Shown here one piece after another: positions 8,188-16,749 of a stretch of DNA of 64,000 bases. This DNA comes from Siminovitchia fortis (lineage in GTDB: Bacteria; Bacillota; Bacilli; Bacillales; Bacillaceae_C). A model generated the notes under the pieces. That model was not told the DNA's origin. It ran no database searches and worked only from the letters and a program-made list of their open reading frames with translations. Both the position numbers and the translations under genes were made by a program. Each line of letters starts with the position of its first letter. Within the stretch, counting starts at the first letter, position 1. The stretch is taken from assembly GCF_003605365.2 (NCBI RefSeq), contig NZ_QYTU02000013.1:1-64000 (forward strand), given 5' to 3'.

Positions 8188-9813
8188 ATGAAAATACGCC
8201 GGTTTGGCGCTTTTATGTCGGCGGTATTGATCAGTTCTACGCTGGTCGGGTTTTCGCCCAAAAACATAGAGTACAATAATCCTGGCACTGCGGCTATAGC
8301 CGAGGAGCAGCTGGAAGCCAGTATAGTCAATTTGCAGGCGCTTCTTGACAGGATGGAGAAAGATGGGGACATTGCAAGTCCGGCAGTCGCCCGAACTTTG
8401 AAAACCCATGTCACGGCGGTGGGGCATTATGAAAACAGCAAATCGTACAAAAAAGCGATCAAACACATGGAAAGCTTTCATGTCCTATTAAACAGCTATG
8501 AAAGCAAAAGGATGGTTTCCGAGAATGCCGCCAATCTTTTAAGAGATTATGCGGATGCGCTGATCAGCAAGTGGGATGTCATTTTTGATTCTGGTAGAGT
8601 GATGGATTACTTGCATCAATTAAGTGTGGAGATCGGGCCGAGAGTTGCCGGCACGGAAGGTGAAAAGAAAGCCGCGGAGTATTTGAAGAGCCAATTCCAG
8701 AGCTTAGGATACGATACGTCCATTCAGGAGTTTGCGATTAACAACCGTACAGAACGGACATTGAGAATCCTGACCAATAATAAGGAAATAGCTTTGGGTG
8801 CTGCAACAGGATCTGCTGTCACCGGCGAAAAAGGGGTTACAGGTGCTATTTATCATGCAGGCCTTGGCCAGCCGGGCGATTTCTCGGATGATGCAAAAGG
8901 GAAAATTGCTTTGGTCCAAAGGGGAGAGAACTCCTTCTGGGAAAAGGTCCAGAATGCGACGGATGCCGGAGCGATTGGCGTTGTCATTTACGATAATGTG
9001 GACAGCCTTTCCCCGCTTCGTCCAACATTGAATAACAATAGTTCGATTCCTGTAGTTGGAACAACCAAGGAGTTGGGAGAATCTATCCTTGCACAGCTTT
9101 CCAAAGGGGAAGTGAAAGCGAACCTGGTTATTCATACACACACAAATCAAACATCCCAAAACGTTATCGCTGTGAAGAAACCTAAGAACGTTGTAAACCC
9201 TGAAATTGTGTATATTACGTCTCATTATGACAGTGTACCTTATTCTCCGGGAGCGAATGATGATGGATCGGGGACCAGTACAATTGTTGAACTGGCAAGA
9301 ACTTTAAAGAACTTCCCGACTGACAAGGAACTAAGATTCATAGCTTTTGGTGCGGAAGAAATCGGGCTGGTCGGCTCGAATTACTATGTGAACAATCTTC
9401 CTAAGGAAGATATTGACAGAAGCCTGATCAATTTCCAGATGGAAATGCTCGGAGCAAAATATGAACCCGCTTCTTATCTTGCGGTCAACACTGTCGATGG
9501 GAAAGCCAACACTGCATGGGATTACACAAATGCTGCATTTGACAAGCTAGGGAAGGATAAGGAAAAACTGATTCTTTTCAGAAGAGGGTCGTCTGACCAT
9601 GTTCCATTCCATAATGCGGGTATAACAGCAGCTTGTTTTAACATGGGAACGTCAGACGGCGGATTGGAACCCGAATACCACACTTATCATGACACAATCG
9701 AAAATGTCAGCCCTGAAAGAATTCAATTCGCAGGAGACATTATAAGCAAAGCCATATTTGATTTTCTGGCAGACCACAATAGTCAGGGAAAAGTTTTAGA
9801 TGAAGCTTCCTAA
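8188..9813 (+). CDS. Secreted M28 aminopeptidase with FIMAH-like module and PA domain
   Basis: This 541-residue exported peptidase begins with a signal sequence (1 to about 24). The helical FIMAH-like module follows at about 38-128, then an M28 domain (about 136-535) with an inserted PA domain. Metal ligands H346 (TSHYDS), D358 (GANDDGSG) and AEE of FGAEEIG are present, and the last His is in SSDHVPF. One ligand position has Glu419 (FQMEMLG) where the paralogue has Asp; Glu occurs there in other M28 enzymes. The protein matches the second half of the 1290-residue protein along its length, so one arose from the other by duplication. It lies between the two TasA/CalY genes. M28 enzymes of this type release N-terminal amino acids. 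Confidence 0.88.
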   Translation: MKIRRFGAFMSAVLISSTLVGFSPKNIEYNNPGTAAIAEEQLEASIVNLQALLDRMEKDGDIASPAVARTLKTHVTAVGHYENSKSYKKAIKHMESFHVLLNSYESKRMVSENAANLLRDYADALISKWDVIFDSGRVMDYLHQLSVEIGPRVAGTEGEKKAAEYLKSQFQSLGYDTSIQEFAINNRTERTLRILTNNKEIALGAATGSAVTGEKGVTGAIYHAGLGQPGDFSDDAKGKIALVQRGENSFWEKVQNATDAGAIGVVIYDNVDSLSPLRPTLNNNSSIPVVGTTKELGESILAQLSKGEVKANLVIHTHTNQTSQNVIAVKKPKNVVNPEIVYITSHYDSVPYSPGANDDGSGTSTIVELARTLKNFPTDKELRFIAFGAEEIGLVGSNYYVNNLPKEDIDRSLINFQMEMLGAKYEPASYLAVNTVDGKANTAWDYTNAAFDKLGKDKEKLILFRRGSSDHVPFHNAGITAACFNMGTSDGGLEPEYHTYHDTIENVSPERIQFAGDIISKAIFDFLADHNSQGKVLDEAS

Positions 9814-10077
9814 ATAAATATTGTACTCATGATTTATAGAGGGATTCGCTCTTGGAATCCCACGCTTTCCTGCCCAAGCTCGTAGTTTATCGCAATAACG
9901 GGCACAAATATCCAGGATTGGTTACCGCTTCACAGGCCTTTTCTTCAGAGGGAAATAACAGACCCTAGAGTAGATGCTGGATAACTGCTTTTAAGAGACA
10001 TTCTCTGTTTACAAACGTATTTTATTTGGTTCAAATTATATAAAGTTGTAGACTTCATCTGATTTAAGGGGGTGTGA
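9814..10077. other. Intergenic stretch between M28 peptidase and second TasA/CalY gene
   Basis: No gene is supported here. GGGATTC near 9842 and GAATCCC near 9862 form a short inverted repeat that may be a weak terminator for the peptidase gene. An AT-rich segment just before 10078 (GTTTACAAACG, then AATTATATAAAG) is a plausible promoter for the second TasA/CalY gene, which has an AAGGGGGTG ribosome site. Confidence 0.4.
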
Positions 10078-10662
10078 ATGGTGGACTTAATAAAAAAATT
10101 CAAGGCCGGCTTGTTGTCAATCATGCTTGGTATCGCCCTAATCAGCGGTGGAACATACGCTTATTTCAGCGATAATAAAATAACGGATAATACATTCGCA
10201 TCCGGAACCTTGGATTTGTCTGTCAATCCGAATACATTGATTGATGTAAAGAATATAAAACCGGGAGACTCCTTTCTTCGGAATTTCACCCTTAAAAACA
10301 ACGGTTCACTGGACATTGGAAAAGTCATTATAGAGACCAATTATACAGTGAACGATGCAAAAGGCGATAACACGGAGGATTTCGGGGAACATATTGCGGT
10401 GGAGTTTTTGATGAATATGGACAAGCATAATCAGCCAATCTATAAGACTACACTGGCAAGCCTGAAAAATATGTCACCGGATGCCGTAGCAAAAAATATC
10501 ACCATTCCGGCAATCGGTAAAGAAGGGCTCCCCAAAGGTGCCAGTGACCGTCTTGTTGTAAAATTCACCTTTGTTGACAATGGAGAAGACCAGAACCAAT
10601 TCCAGGGGGATTCACTCAAGCTGAAATGGAAGTTTGTTGCGATGCAGGCAAAAGGCGAATGA
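10078..10662 (+). CDS. TasA/CalY (camelysin) family protein, copy 2
   Basis: This 194-residue paralogue of the protein at 7514-8101 shares the signal pattern GGTYAYFSDNK, the following NTFASGTLDL block and the C-terminal GEDQNQFQGDSL block. Its signal sequence should be cut by SipW encoded 3 kb upstream. Two copies could be two fibre subunits, or a major and minor subunit, as with TasA and CalY in the B. cereus group. It has its own ribosome site (AAGGGGGTG before ATG 10078) and is followed by a clear terminator, so it is probably transcribed alone. Confidence 0.87.
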   Translation: MVDLIKKFKAGLLSIMLGIALISGGTYAYFSDNKITDNTFASGTLDLSVNPNTLIDVKNIKPGDSFLRNFTLKNNGSLDIGKVIIETNYTVNDAKGDNTEDFGEHIAVEFLMNMDKHNQPIYKTTLASLKNMSPDAVAKNITIPAIGKEGLPKGASDRLVVKFTFVDNGEDQNQFQGDSLKLKWKFVAMQAKGE

Positions 10663-10671
10663 TGTTGATGC

Positions 10672-10697
10672 GGGCAGGGGGATTCCTGCCCTGTTTT
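10672..10697 (+). terminator. Rho-independent terminator after TasA/CalY copy 2
   Basis: GGGCAGG at 10672-10678 pairs with CCTGCCC at 10685-10691, followed by TGTTTTATT. Confidence 0.8.
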
Positions 10698-10767
10698 ATT
10701 GTACATCATAGTTAGTGGGAGTTCCTGGAATGGGTTTTCAGTAAATACTATATCAACACAAATATCT

Positions 10768-12351
10768 TCATTCTGTAATTATATCAATGCACTTTTTCAT
10801 ATACAGAGTAACCGGCTCTTCCCATTTTCTCACCCAATTGACATTAAAAAGGCTGGCTCCAGTTCTGCGTATGAACAAGTCTTCAGGTGTTATAGCCATT
10901 TCGTGCATGATTGAATAGTGAACAAGTAATTTAATCGTCAAAGGCAGTTCGACGTCCGGCAATAGTAGACTCTCCATTGATGCAACAATATCCGCGTTCG
11001 TTCCATACACTGCCGCAATTCTTCTCGCATCCTCTTCACATAAGCCAATTTCCTGTAATTCCTTGCTTTTTCGGCCAATAAAGAGTTCATATTCTTTTGG
11101 GCTCTCAAATTCTCCGCCGGAAAGCCGCAGCTTTCTTGTTATGCATGGACTACTTTTTATTCCGTCTTCATCCAGTAATTTTGCCAGCATATCTGTCACC
11201 GTTTCGGCCATTTTCCTGTAGCCGGTCAGCTTTCCTCCTGCAATGGTAATCAAACCGGATTCGGAAACCCATATTTCATCTTTGCGTGATATCTCAGAAG
11301 GCCCTTTTCCCTCTTCTTGAATTAAAGGACGAACTCCGGACCATCCCGACTCTATGTCGTCGATGTTAATCCCTAAATCCGGAAACATGTATTGGATGCA
11401 TGATATCAAATATTCTTTGTCTTCCTCTAAAATGGGAGGATTGCTTAAGTCTCCCTCAAAAAAAGTATCCGTAGTTCCTACATATGTCTTGCCGTCTCTT
11501 GGAATGGCAAATACCATCCGGCCATCCGGTGTATCAAAATAAACGGCCTGCTTTAGCGGGAACCTTTCACTATCAATAACAATATGAACACCCTTTGTAT
11601 GAATGAGACCTTTCCCTTTTATTTTTTTGTCCTTTTCAATAATTTTCTCTACCCAAGGCCCTGTCGCGTTTACAACCTTTTGACACGTTGCTTCATATAA
11701 TTTATCTGTAAAAACGTCTCGAACCTTAACACCTGAAATTTTGCCGCCTTCATAGAGGAAGCCTTCTGCCTTCGTATAATTCAGAAGATCAGCGCCCTTT
11801 TCGAATGCCTTTTTAGCGACCTCTATTGTCAGCCGGGCATCGTCCGTCCGGTATTCAACATAATAGCCGCCGCCGATCAAACCATCCTTCTTTAAGAGCG
11901 GCTCCTTTGCCAAGGTTTCTTCGCGTGACAGCATTTGGCGCTTCTCATTCTTTTTTACACCTGCTAAAAAATCATACACACGCAGTCCTGCAGAAGTGGA
12001 GAGCTTTCCAAACGTACCTTTCTTATAGATTGGAAGCAGCATCCACTCAGGATGTGTTACGTGCGGAGCATTTTCATATACAATTGCACGCTCTTTCCCG
12101 ACCTCTGCAACCATATTTATTTCAAACTGCTTGAGATATCTGAGCCCGCCGTGGACAAGTTTTGTTGATCGGCTTGACGTTCCGGCAGCAAAGTCCTGCA
12201 TTTCCACAAGAAGTGTTTTTAGACCTCTCGTTACACAATCCAGCGCAATCCCCGTTCCGGTTATACCGCCTCCAATAATAATGACATCGTAGTGCTTTTC
12301 ACCGAGACGCTTCAACAATCGTTTTCGCTCTATAAAAGAAAAGGTTCTCAT
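10768..12351 (-). CDS. glpD: Aerobic glycerol-3-phosphate dehydrogenase
   Basis: This FAD enzyme of 527 residues oxidises sn-glycerol 3-phosphate to dihydroxyacetone phosphate and passes electrons to quinone at the membrane. The dinucleotide-binding motif DVIIIGGGITGTG is at about 23-35. The segments AGTSSRSTKLVHGGLRYL, YYVEYRTDDARL and IAGGKLTGYRKMAE match B. subtilis GlpD closely. The C-terminal region is about 28 residues shorter than the B. subtilis protein. It is transcribed away from glpP. Its leader contains a terminator hairpin (12369-12423) of the type controlled by GlpP antitermination. No glpF or glpK is present in the window. Confidence 0.95.
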   Translation of the reverse strand: MRTFSFIERKRLLKRLGEKHYDVIIIGGGITGTGIALDCVTRGLKTLLVEMQDFAAGTSSRSTKLVHGGLRYLKQFEINMVAEVGKERAIVYENAPHVTHPEWMLLPIYKKGTFGKLSTSAGLRVYDFLAGVKKNEKRQMLSREETLAKEPLLKKDGLIGGGYYVEYRTDDARLTIEVAKKAFEKGADLLNYTKAEGFLYEGGKISGVKVRDVFTDKLYEATCQKVVNATGPWVEKIIEKDKKIKGKGLIHTKGVHIVIDSERFPLKQAVYFDTPDGRMVFAIPRDGKTYVGTTDTFFEGDLSNPPILEEDKEYLISCIQYMFPDLGINIDDIESGWSGVRPLIQEEGKGPSEISRKDEIWVSESGLITIAGGKLTGYRKMAETVTDMLAKLLDEDGIKSSPCITRKLRLSGGEFESPKEYELFIGRKSKELQEIGLCEEDARRIAAVYGTNADIVASMESLLLPDVELPLTIKLLVHYSIMHEMAITPEDLFIRRTGASLFNVNWVRKWEEPVTLYMKKCIDIITE

Positions 12352-12368
12352 ATTGTCATTCCTCCAAT

Positions 12369-12423
12369 AATAAAAGCCACCACAATTTCCCTGTTAGAAA
12401 ACAGGGGATTGTAATGGCCTTTT
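12369..12423 (-). promoter_or_regulatory. glpD leader terminator, probable GlpP antitermination target
   Basis: Read on the minus strand, AAAAGGCC...CCCCTGTT and AACAGGGA...GGCTTTT form an imperfect 20-plus base-pair hairpin ending in a U-rich tail, placed between the glpD promoter and its ribosome site. In B. subtilis glpD is controlled by GlpP with glycerol-3-phosphate acting on just such a leader terminator. A gene for GlpP lies immediately on the other side. Confidence 0.8.
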
Positions 12424-12443
12424 CTCGCGATCTCCGACCTTAT

Positions 12444-12449
12444 ATTATA
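12444..12449 (-). promoter_or_regulatory. -10 element of glpD promoter
   Basis: TATAAT on the minus strand, about 20 bases upstream of the leader hairpin. No good -35 hexamer is visible at 17 bases (TCACAG), so the promoter may be weak or activated. Confidence 0.5.
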
Positions 12450-12513
12450 TTTTTAACAAAGCACTTCTGTGATAAACTAAAAATACAGAAGAAAAGGATG
12501 TGATTTAGCAAAT

Positions 12514-13077
12514 ATGAGAATCGAAGACATGGTAGAATCGCAGATTATCGCATCAGTCAAAAGTGAGGAAGACTTGGATAGCGCGTTAAAGAGCAACGTA
12601 AATATCGTTTTCTTGCTCACAGGCAACCTTTTAACTGCTGAACGATACATTTCCCAGCTAAGAGAATCAGGGAAATACGTCTTTCTCCATCTTGACTTCA
12701 TCGAGGGACTTTCAAATTCCCGCAGCACCATCAGCTTTATTGCAGAAGTATGGAAGCCGACAGGAATCATTACGACAAAAGGGAACATGATCAAATTCGC
12801 CAAGGAAATGAATCTCATGACTATTCAACGAATTTTCCTGCTTGATCGAAGTGCCCTCTATAAAGGGATTGAGATGGTCAAATCATGCAATCCTGATGCA
12901 GTCGAAATCATGCCGGGGATCATGCCGAAAATCATTGATCAGCTTGCATCCGAACTTCATTACCCAATTATTGTTGGGGGGCTGGTTTCAGAAATTCAGG
13001 AAGTTTACGATGCACTAAAAGCCGGTGCACTTGCTGTTTCTTCAGGTAATCCTGCCATGTGGAATTATGAAATTTAA
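12514..13077 (+). CDS. glpP: Glycerol uptake operon antiterminator GlpP
   Basis: This 187-residue RNA-binding antiterminator lets transcription pass leader terminators of glp genes when glycerol 3-phosphate is present. It has the single-domain barrel-like fold of the GlpP family, with VFLHLDFIEGLS, GIITTKGNMIKFAKE and PIIVGGLVSEIQEVYDALKAGALAVSS, the last resembling a phosphate-binding loop. It is divergent from glpD, whose leader has the matching hairpin. In B. subtilis glpP heads the glpFK operon. Here those genes are not adjacent, so GlpP probably serves glpD locally and other loci in trans. Confidence 0.93.
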   Translation: MRIEDMVESQIIASVKSEEDLDSALKSNVNIVFLLTGNLLTAERYISQLRESGKYVFLHLDFIEGLSNSRSTISFIAEVWKPTGIITTKGNMIKFAKEMNLMTIQRIFLLDRSALYKGIEMVKSCNPDAVEIMPGIMPKIIDQLASELHYPIIVGGLVSEIQEVYDALKAGALAVSSGNPAMWNYEI

Positions 13078-13118
13078 TATCCGGCATCAACTTTGAGCCC
13101 TAAGCAAAATAGCTTCTT

Positions 13119-13892
13119 CTATATTTGATCAATTTCCTTTACGCTTTGAAGTGTATATTTGGGACGGTCAATGGCGGTTTTCAGCATAGATGAGTTCGTG
13201 ATTCCTGTCATGACAAGAACTGAATTCATCCCTGTTTCATTTGCCATCCGGATATCAGTCTCGAGCCGGTCCCCAACCATATATACGTTTTCAACGGGCA
13301 GCTGAAGGACTTTATCCAATACATAGGTTGCCATAAGTGATGATGGTTTTCCTGTTACCATTGTTATTGTTTCTCCAGTTGCTCCTTCGACTGCTCCGAT
13401 CATCGCACCACAGTCAGGAATTTCTCCCTCTTTTATGGGACACGTCCGGTCGGGGTTCGTTGCGATGATCTTTGCACCGTTTCTCCATGCCTGGAAAGCA
13501 GTATTTAATTTATTGTAATCGAACCTTCGGTCCCATCCTAGAACAACATAGGAAGCCTGTTCGGGATTATCCGCAATTCTGATCTGCTCTTCCGCCAATT
13601 CGTCAAAAAGCGGCTCCTCCCCAATGACATATGCAGTATCGTTAGGTCCCATGCTATCTTTTAAATATTTTGCCGTAATAAAATTCGAATTGATCACTTC
13701 ATCCAACGATACATCTACCCCTAGCGAAATCAATTTTTCCACATAATCAGCCCGACGTGCTATTGACTTGTTCGTCAGAAAGATTACACGGTCACCTCGT
13801 GATTTCAACCTGGCGATTGTGTCGGCTGCGCCTTCAATAATTTCATCATCGACATAGATTGTTCCATCCAGGTCGAATATGAACCCTTTCAT
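13119..13892 (-). CDS. HAD-IIA family sugar- or glycerol-phosphate phosphatase
   Basis: This 257-residue phosphatase of the NagD/AraL type has the nucleophile motif FDLDGTIY near the N-terminus, motif II FLTNKS, a C2 cap, a Lys in TGKPSS and the acidic motif MVGDRLETDI. It is the last gene of the ABC transporter operon, 17 bases after the permease gene. ATG 13892 has a GGAGTG ribosome site; a GTG nine bases upstream is less likely. In this setting it could remove phosphate from an imported phosphorylated compound such as glycerol phosphate. This is inference from neighbours. Confidence 0.85.
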   Translation of the reverse strand: MKGFIFDLDGTIYVDDEIIEGAADTIARLKSRGDRVIFLTNKSIARRADYVEKLISLGVDVSLDEVINSNFITAKYLKDSMGPNDTAYVIGEEPLFDELAEEQIRIADNPEQASYVVLGWDRRFDYNKLNTAFQAWRNGAKIIATNPDRTCPIKEGEIPDCGAMIGAVEGATGETITMVTGKPSSLMATYVLDKVLQLPVENVYMVGDRLETDIRMANETGMNSVLVMTGITNSSMLKTAIDRPKYTLQSVKEIDQI

Positions 13893-13909
13893 AACTGTCA
13901 CTCCTGTAG

Positions 13910-15607
13910 TTACATCTGCTTTTGTCCCAATCGATTTGCAAGGGCTTGCAATAATAGTACAAGGACCACCAAAACCACGGACATGGCTGCGGCTGTATAA
14001 TATTCACCCCGCAGGATATTTTGAAAGATGGCTAAACTCATAGGTGCCCATTCCGCCGGAGCGAGAAGGATTGATACACTCGCTTCCTTAATCACCGTAA
14101 CAAATACAAGAACAGATCCCGCTGCTATCCCTGGAAGCATAAGCGGACCTATGATAGTCATTGCAGCTGTAAGTTGTGTAGCGCCCAGGTTGATGGCGGC
14201 CTCCTCGATGTCCTGCTTGATGGCACGCATTGTCCCCATCGTTGACCGTATCATGTATGGAAGCCGTCTGATGGTATACGCGATGATAAGCAGGATTGCT
14301 GTTCCCGTCAATTGAAGCGGGGCGGTATTAAATGTTTGGATAAGCGCGATACCGAAAGCGATCCCGGGCACGACCAACGGAATGGATACGATAAAGTCCA
14401 TTGCAGAAGACTTTTGACGGACAACAAAATAAGAGACGAATGTTGAAATGATGACACTCAGAACTAAAGCGCCAAGCGCAAGAATAATACTGTTTTGAAT
14501 ATTCCCGATCGATGTAGAAAAGATAGTTTTATAGTGCTGAAGTGTATACCCGTTTGGCAACGGATCTTTTCCCCAAGTTGTCGCGAATGATTGAATCGCT
14601 ATTGACATCATTGCCAGCAATGGAATAAGAACAACGAAAAGGGAGTAGATTGAAAGTGTCCAATTCAAAGGCCTGTTTTCACTGAGTTTCTGCTGCTTTG
14701 GCTTTCCGGACACTGTTCCATAATTCCTTCCTTTTGTGAATAAATGTTGCAGCCAGAAGAAAAATCCGGCAACCAATACCATAACAACAGTTAGGATTGC
14801 AGCCCCACCCCAGTTGAAGAACCCTGACATTTCACGGTAAGCCTCAACAACGAGCAAATTCGTTTCTTTTGGTGCCAATATGATCGGCGTACCAAAATCA
14901 GAGAAACTTACCGTAAATATGAGTAGGGCGCTTGAAATGATGCCTGGCAATGCAAGTGGAAAGGTGATAAATACAAATGTAAAGAAGTTTTTCGCCCCAA
15001 GGTTTTGTGATGCCTCTTCCAAGCTCAAGTCACTCACTTTAAATGCGGCAACTAGCGGCCAAAGTGCATATGGAAAGAAGAAGAAGACTTGAACAAGCAC
15101 AATACCTGACATGGAATATGGATTGATGAACATCCCTTCTCCGCCAAGCGCATTGTAAATCTGCGTAACCCAGCCTGAACGGCCAAGCATGATAATGAAT
15201 GCATATGCAGAAATGAAGGTTGGTACGATGAGCGGTACCATGCATAGTGCTGATATTGTTTTCTTGAACGGCATTTTTGTGCGTGCAATTCCATAAGCCA
15301 GCGGAATGCAGACAAGAGTAACAATAATTGTTACTAAAAATGAGAGTAATAAGCTATTTTTTAAAGCTGAGAAGTAGCTCTTTGCCGTAAAAATCTTTTT
15401 ATAATTATCAAATGATGCCGCTTTGAATTTTTCCATAGTTGAACTGAAGATTGCCAGGTCAGTAACCGAACCGAGCAGGCTAATCGGTTGTCCAGTAAAG
15501 CTGACGAGGAAAACTGAAATAAGCGGAAGAATCAGGAACAGACCAAAAAATATGTAGATCAGAACTTTTACGACCGTAAGGCCATTAAATTCTCTTTTAA
15601 TTTTCAA
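13910..15607 (-). CDS. ABC importer permease, two fused membrane domains (AfuB/FbpB-like)
   Basis: This 565-residue inner-membrane permease has about twelve transmembrane segments, built from two BPD_transp_1 units joined by a linker near residues 285-330. The first EAA-type loop is at LEEASQNLGAKNFFTF and the second at IEEAAINLGATQLTAA, each the contact point for an ATPase. Fused permeases of this type occur in ferric-ion, thiamine, phosphonate and sugar-phosphate (AfuABC) importers. It overlaps the upstream ATPase gene by 4 bases. Genes around it concern glycerol phosphate, so a phosphorylated glycerol compound is a reasonable substrate. No experiment on this subfamily is known to me. Confidence 0.88.
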   Translation of the reverse strand: MKIKREFNGLTVVKVLIYIFFGLFLILPLISVFLVSFTGQPISLLGSVTDLAIFSSTMEKFKAASFDNYKKIFTAKSYFSALKNSLLLSFLVTIIVTLVCIPLAYGIARTKMPFKKTISALCMVPLIVPTFISAYAFIIMLGRSGWVTQIYNALGGEGMFINPYSMSGIVLVQVFFFFPYALWPLVAAFKVSDLSLEEASQNLGAKNFFTFVFITFPLALPGIISSALLIFTVSFSDFGTPIILAPKETNLLVVEAYREMSGFFNWGGAAILTVVMVLVAGFFFWLQHLFTKGRNYGTVSGKPKQQKLSENRPLNWTLSIYSLFVVLIPLLAMMSIAIQSFATTWGKDPLPNGYTLQHYKTIFSTSIGNIQNSIILALGALVLSVIISTFVSYFVVRQKSSAMDFIVSIPLVVPGIAFGIALIQTFNTAPLQLTGTAILLIIAYTIRRLPYMIRSTMGTMRAIKQDIEEAAINLGATQLTAAMTIIGPLMLPGIAAGSVLVFVTVIKEASVSILLAPAEWAPMSLAIFQNILRGEYYTAAAMSVVLVVLVLLLQALANRLGQKQM

Positions 15608-16734
15608 ATCAAAAGCACCCTTTCATGTTCAACCGTAAGCTTTACCTTCCTACCCTCTTCGAAAATCCCTGTTCCGCTGGAATACGTGGTATCAACGATG
15701 AGCTGGTAGCTTCCAACTTGAACATCATAACGAACTATTGAACCAAGGTATGTTGACATGAGGACCTTTCCTTGAATTACATTCGTATCTGCTCCATTCA
15801 CTGCTTTGCCTGCATCTACTACCTTCACATGCTCTGGTCTAATGATGACATCAACTTCAGTTTTGTCCGTCTTGTTCGCAGACCGCAATACGAATCCGTC
15901 TCCTTTTACAACGGTCAAGCTGTTTTCTTCCCCCTCAACTGAGGCTTTAAGAATATTAGATGTTCCAACGAAGTCAGCAATGAACGGAGTGGCCGGATTA
16001 CTGTATAAATCTGTCGGCGTTCCAACCTGGACCACCTTTCCATGATCCATAACCGCAATTCGGTCAGCCATGCTCATCGCTTCCTCCTGATCATGTGTAA
16101 CAAAAATGGTCGTAATCCCCAAATCCTGTTGAATGGAGCGGATGGTATTCCTCATTGAGTGACGAAGCTTTTGGTCAAGGTTGGAAAGCGGCTCATCCAT
16201 TAGAAGTACCGCTGGTTCCATAACAAGAGCACGCGCCAATGCTACACGTTGCTGCTGCCCGCCGGAAAGCTCACTCGTCAAACGATCCGAATACTGTTCA
16301 AGCTCAACATAGCGAAGCATTTCCATTACTTTGTTTTCAATATTTTTCGGTGTCTTTCCCAGCCGCTTCGATAATAGACGGGTGTAGATTGGGAGCTTTG
16401 CGAAAAAATTGCTTGAGTTAAGCTGCTTAATATTCAGGCTGTATGCTACATTATCAAACACATCCATATGCGGGAAAAGCGCATAGCTTTGGAACACCAT
16501 TCCACAATTTCGCCTGTTTGCTGAAATCCCTTTCATTTCGCGATCACCTATATAGATTGCGCCAGTCGTCGGACTCTCGAAACCCGCGATACACCGCATC
16601 GTTGTCGTCTTTCCACAACCCGACGGTCCAAGAAGGGCGAAAAACTCGCCCTCTCGAATATCGAGATTGATGTCGTGCAAGGCTGTGACATCTCCGAACT
16701 TTTTCGTTAATTTTTCGATTTTTACCGAGCCCAT
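15604..16734 (-). CDS. ABC importer ATP-binding protein (AfuC/PotA-like)
   Basis: This 376-residue ATPase has Walker A GPSGCGKTT, the Q-loop VFQSYALFPHMDV, signature LSGGQQQR and Walker B VLLMDEPLSNLD, followed by the His switch THDQEEA. The C-terminal third (about 245-376) is a TOBE regulatory domain. A segment between the Q-loop and signature is about 20 residues longer than usual (LNSSNFFAKLPIYTRLLS). ATG 16734 is preferred because AAAGGA sits 8 bases before it; the ATG at 16743 would overlap that ribosome site. It energises the fused permease encoded next. Confidence 0.88.
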   Translation of the reverse strand: MGSVKIEKLTKKFGDVTALHDINLDIREGEFFALLGPSGCGKTTTMRCIAGFESPTTGAIYIGDREMKGISANRRNCGMVFQSYALFPHMDVFDNVAYSLNIKQLNSSNFFAKLPIYTRLLSKRLGKTPKNIENKVMEMLRYVELEQYSDRLTSELSGGQQQRVALARALVMEPAVLLMDEPLSNLDQKLRHSMRNTIRSIQQDLGITTIFVTHDQEEAMSMADRIAVMDHGKVVQVGTPTDLYSNPATPFIADFVGTSNILKASVEGEENSLTVVKGDGFVLRSANKTDKTEVDVIIRPEHVKVVDAGKAVNGADTNVIQGKVLMSTYLGSIVRYDVQVGSYQLIVDTTYSSGTGIFEEGRKVKLTVEHERVLLI

Positions 16735-16749
16735 AGTGTTCATCCTTTA

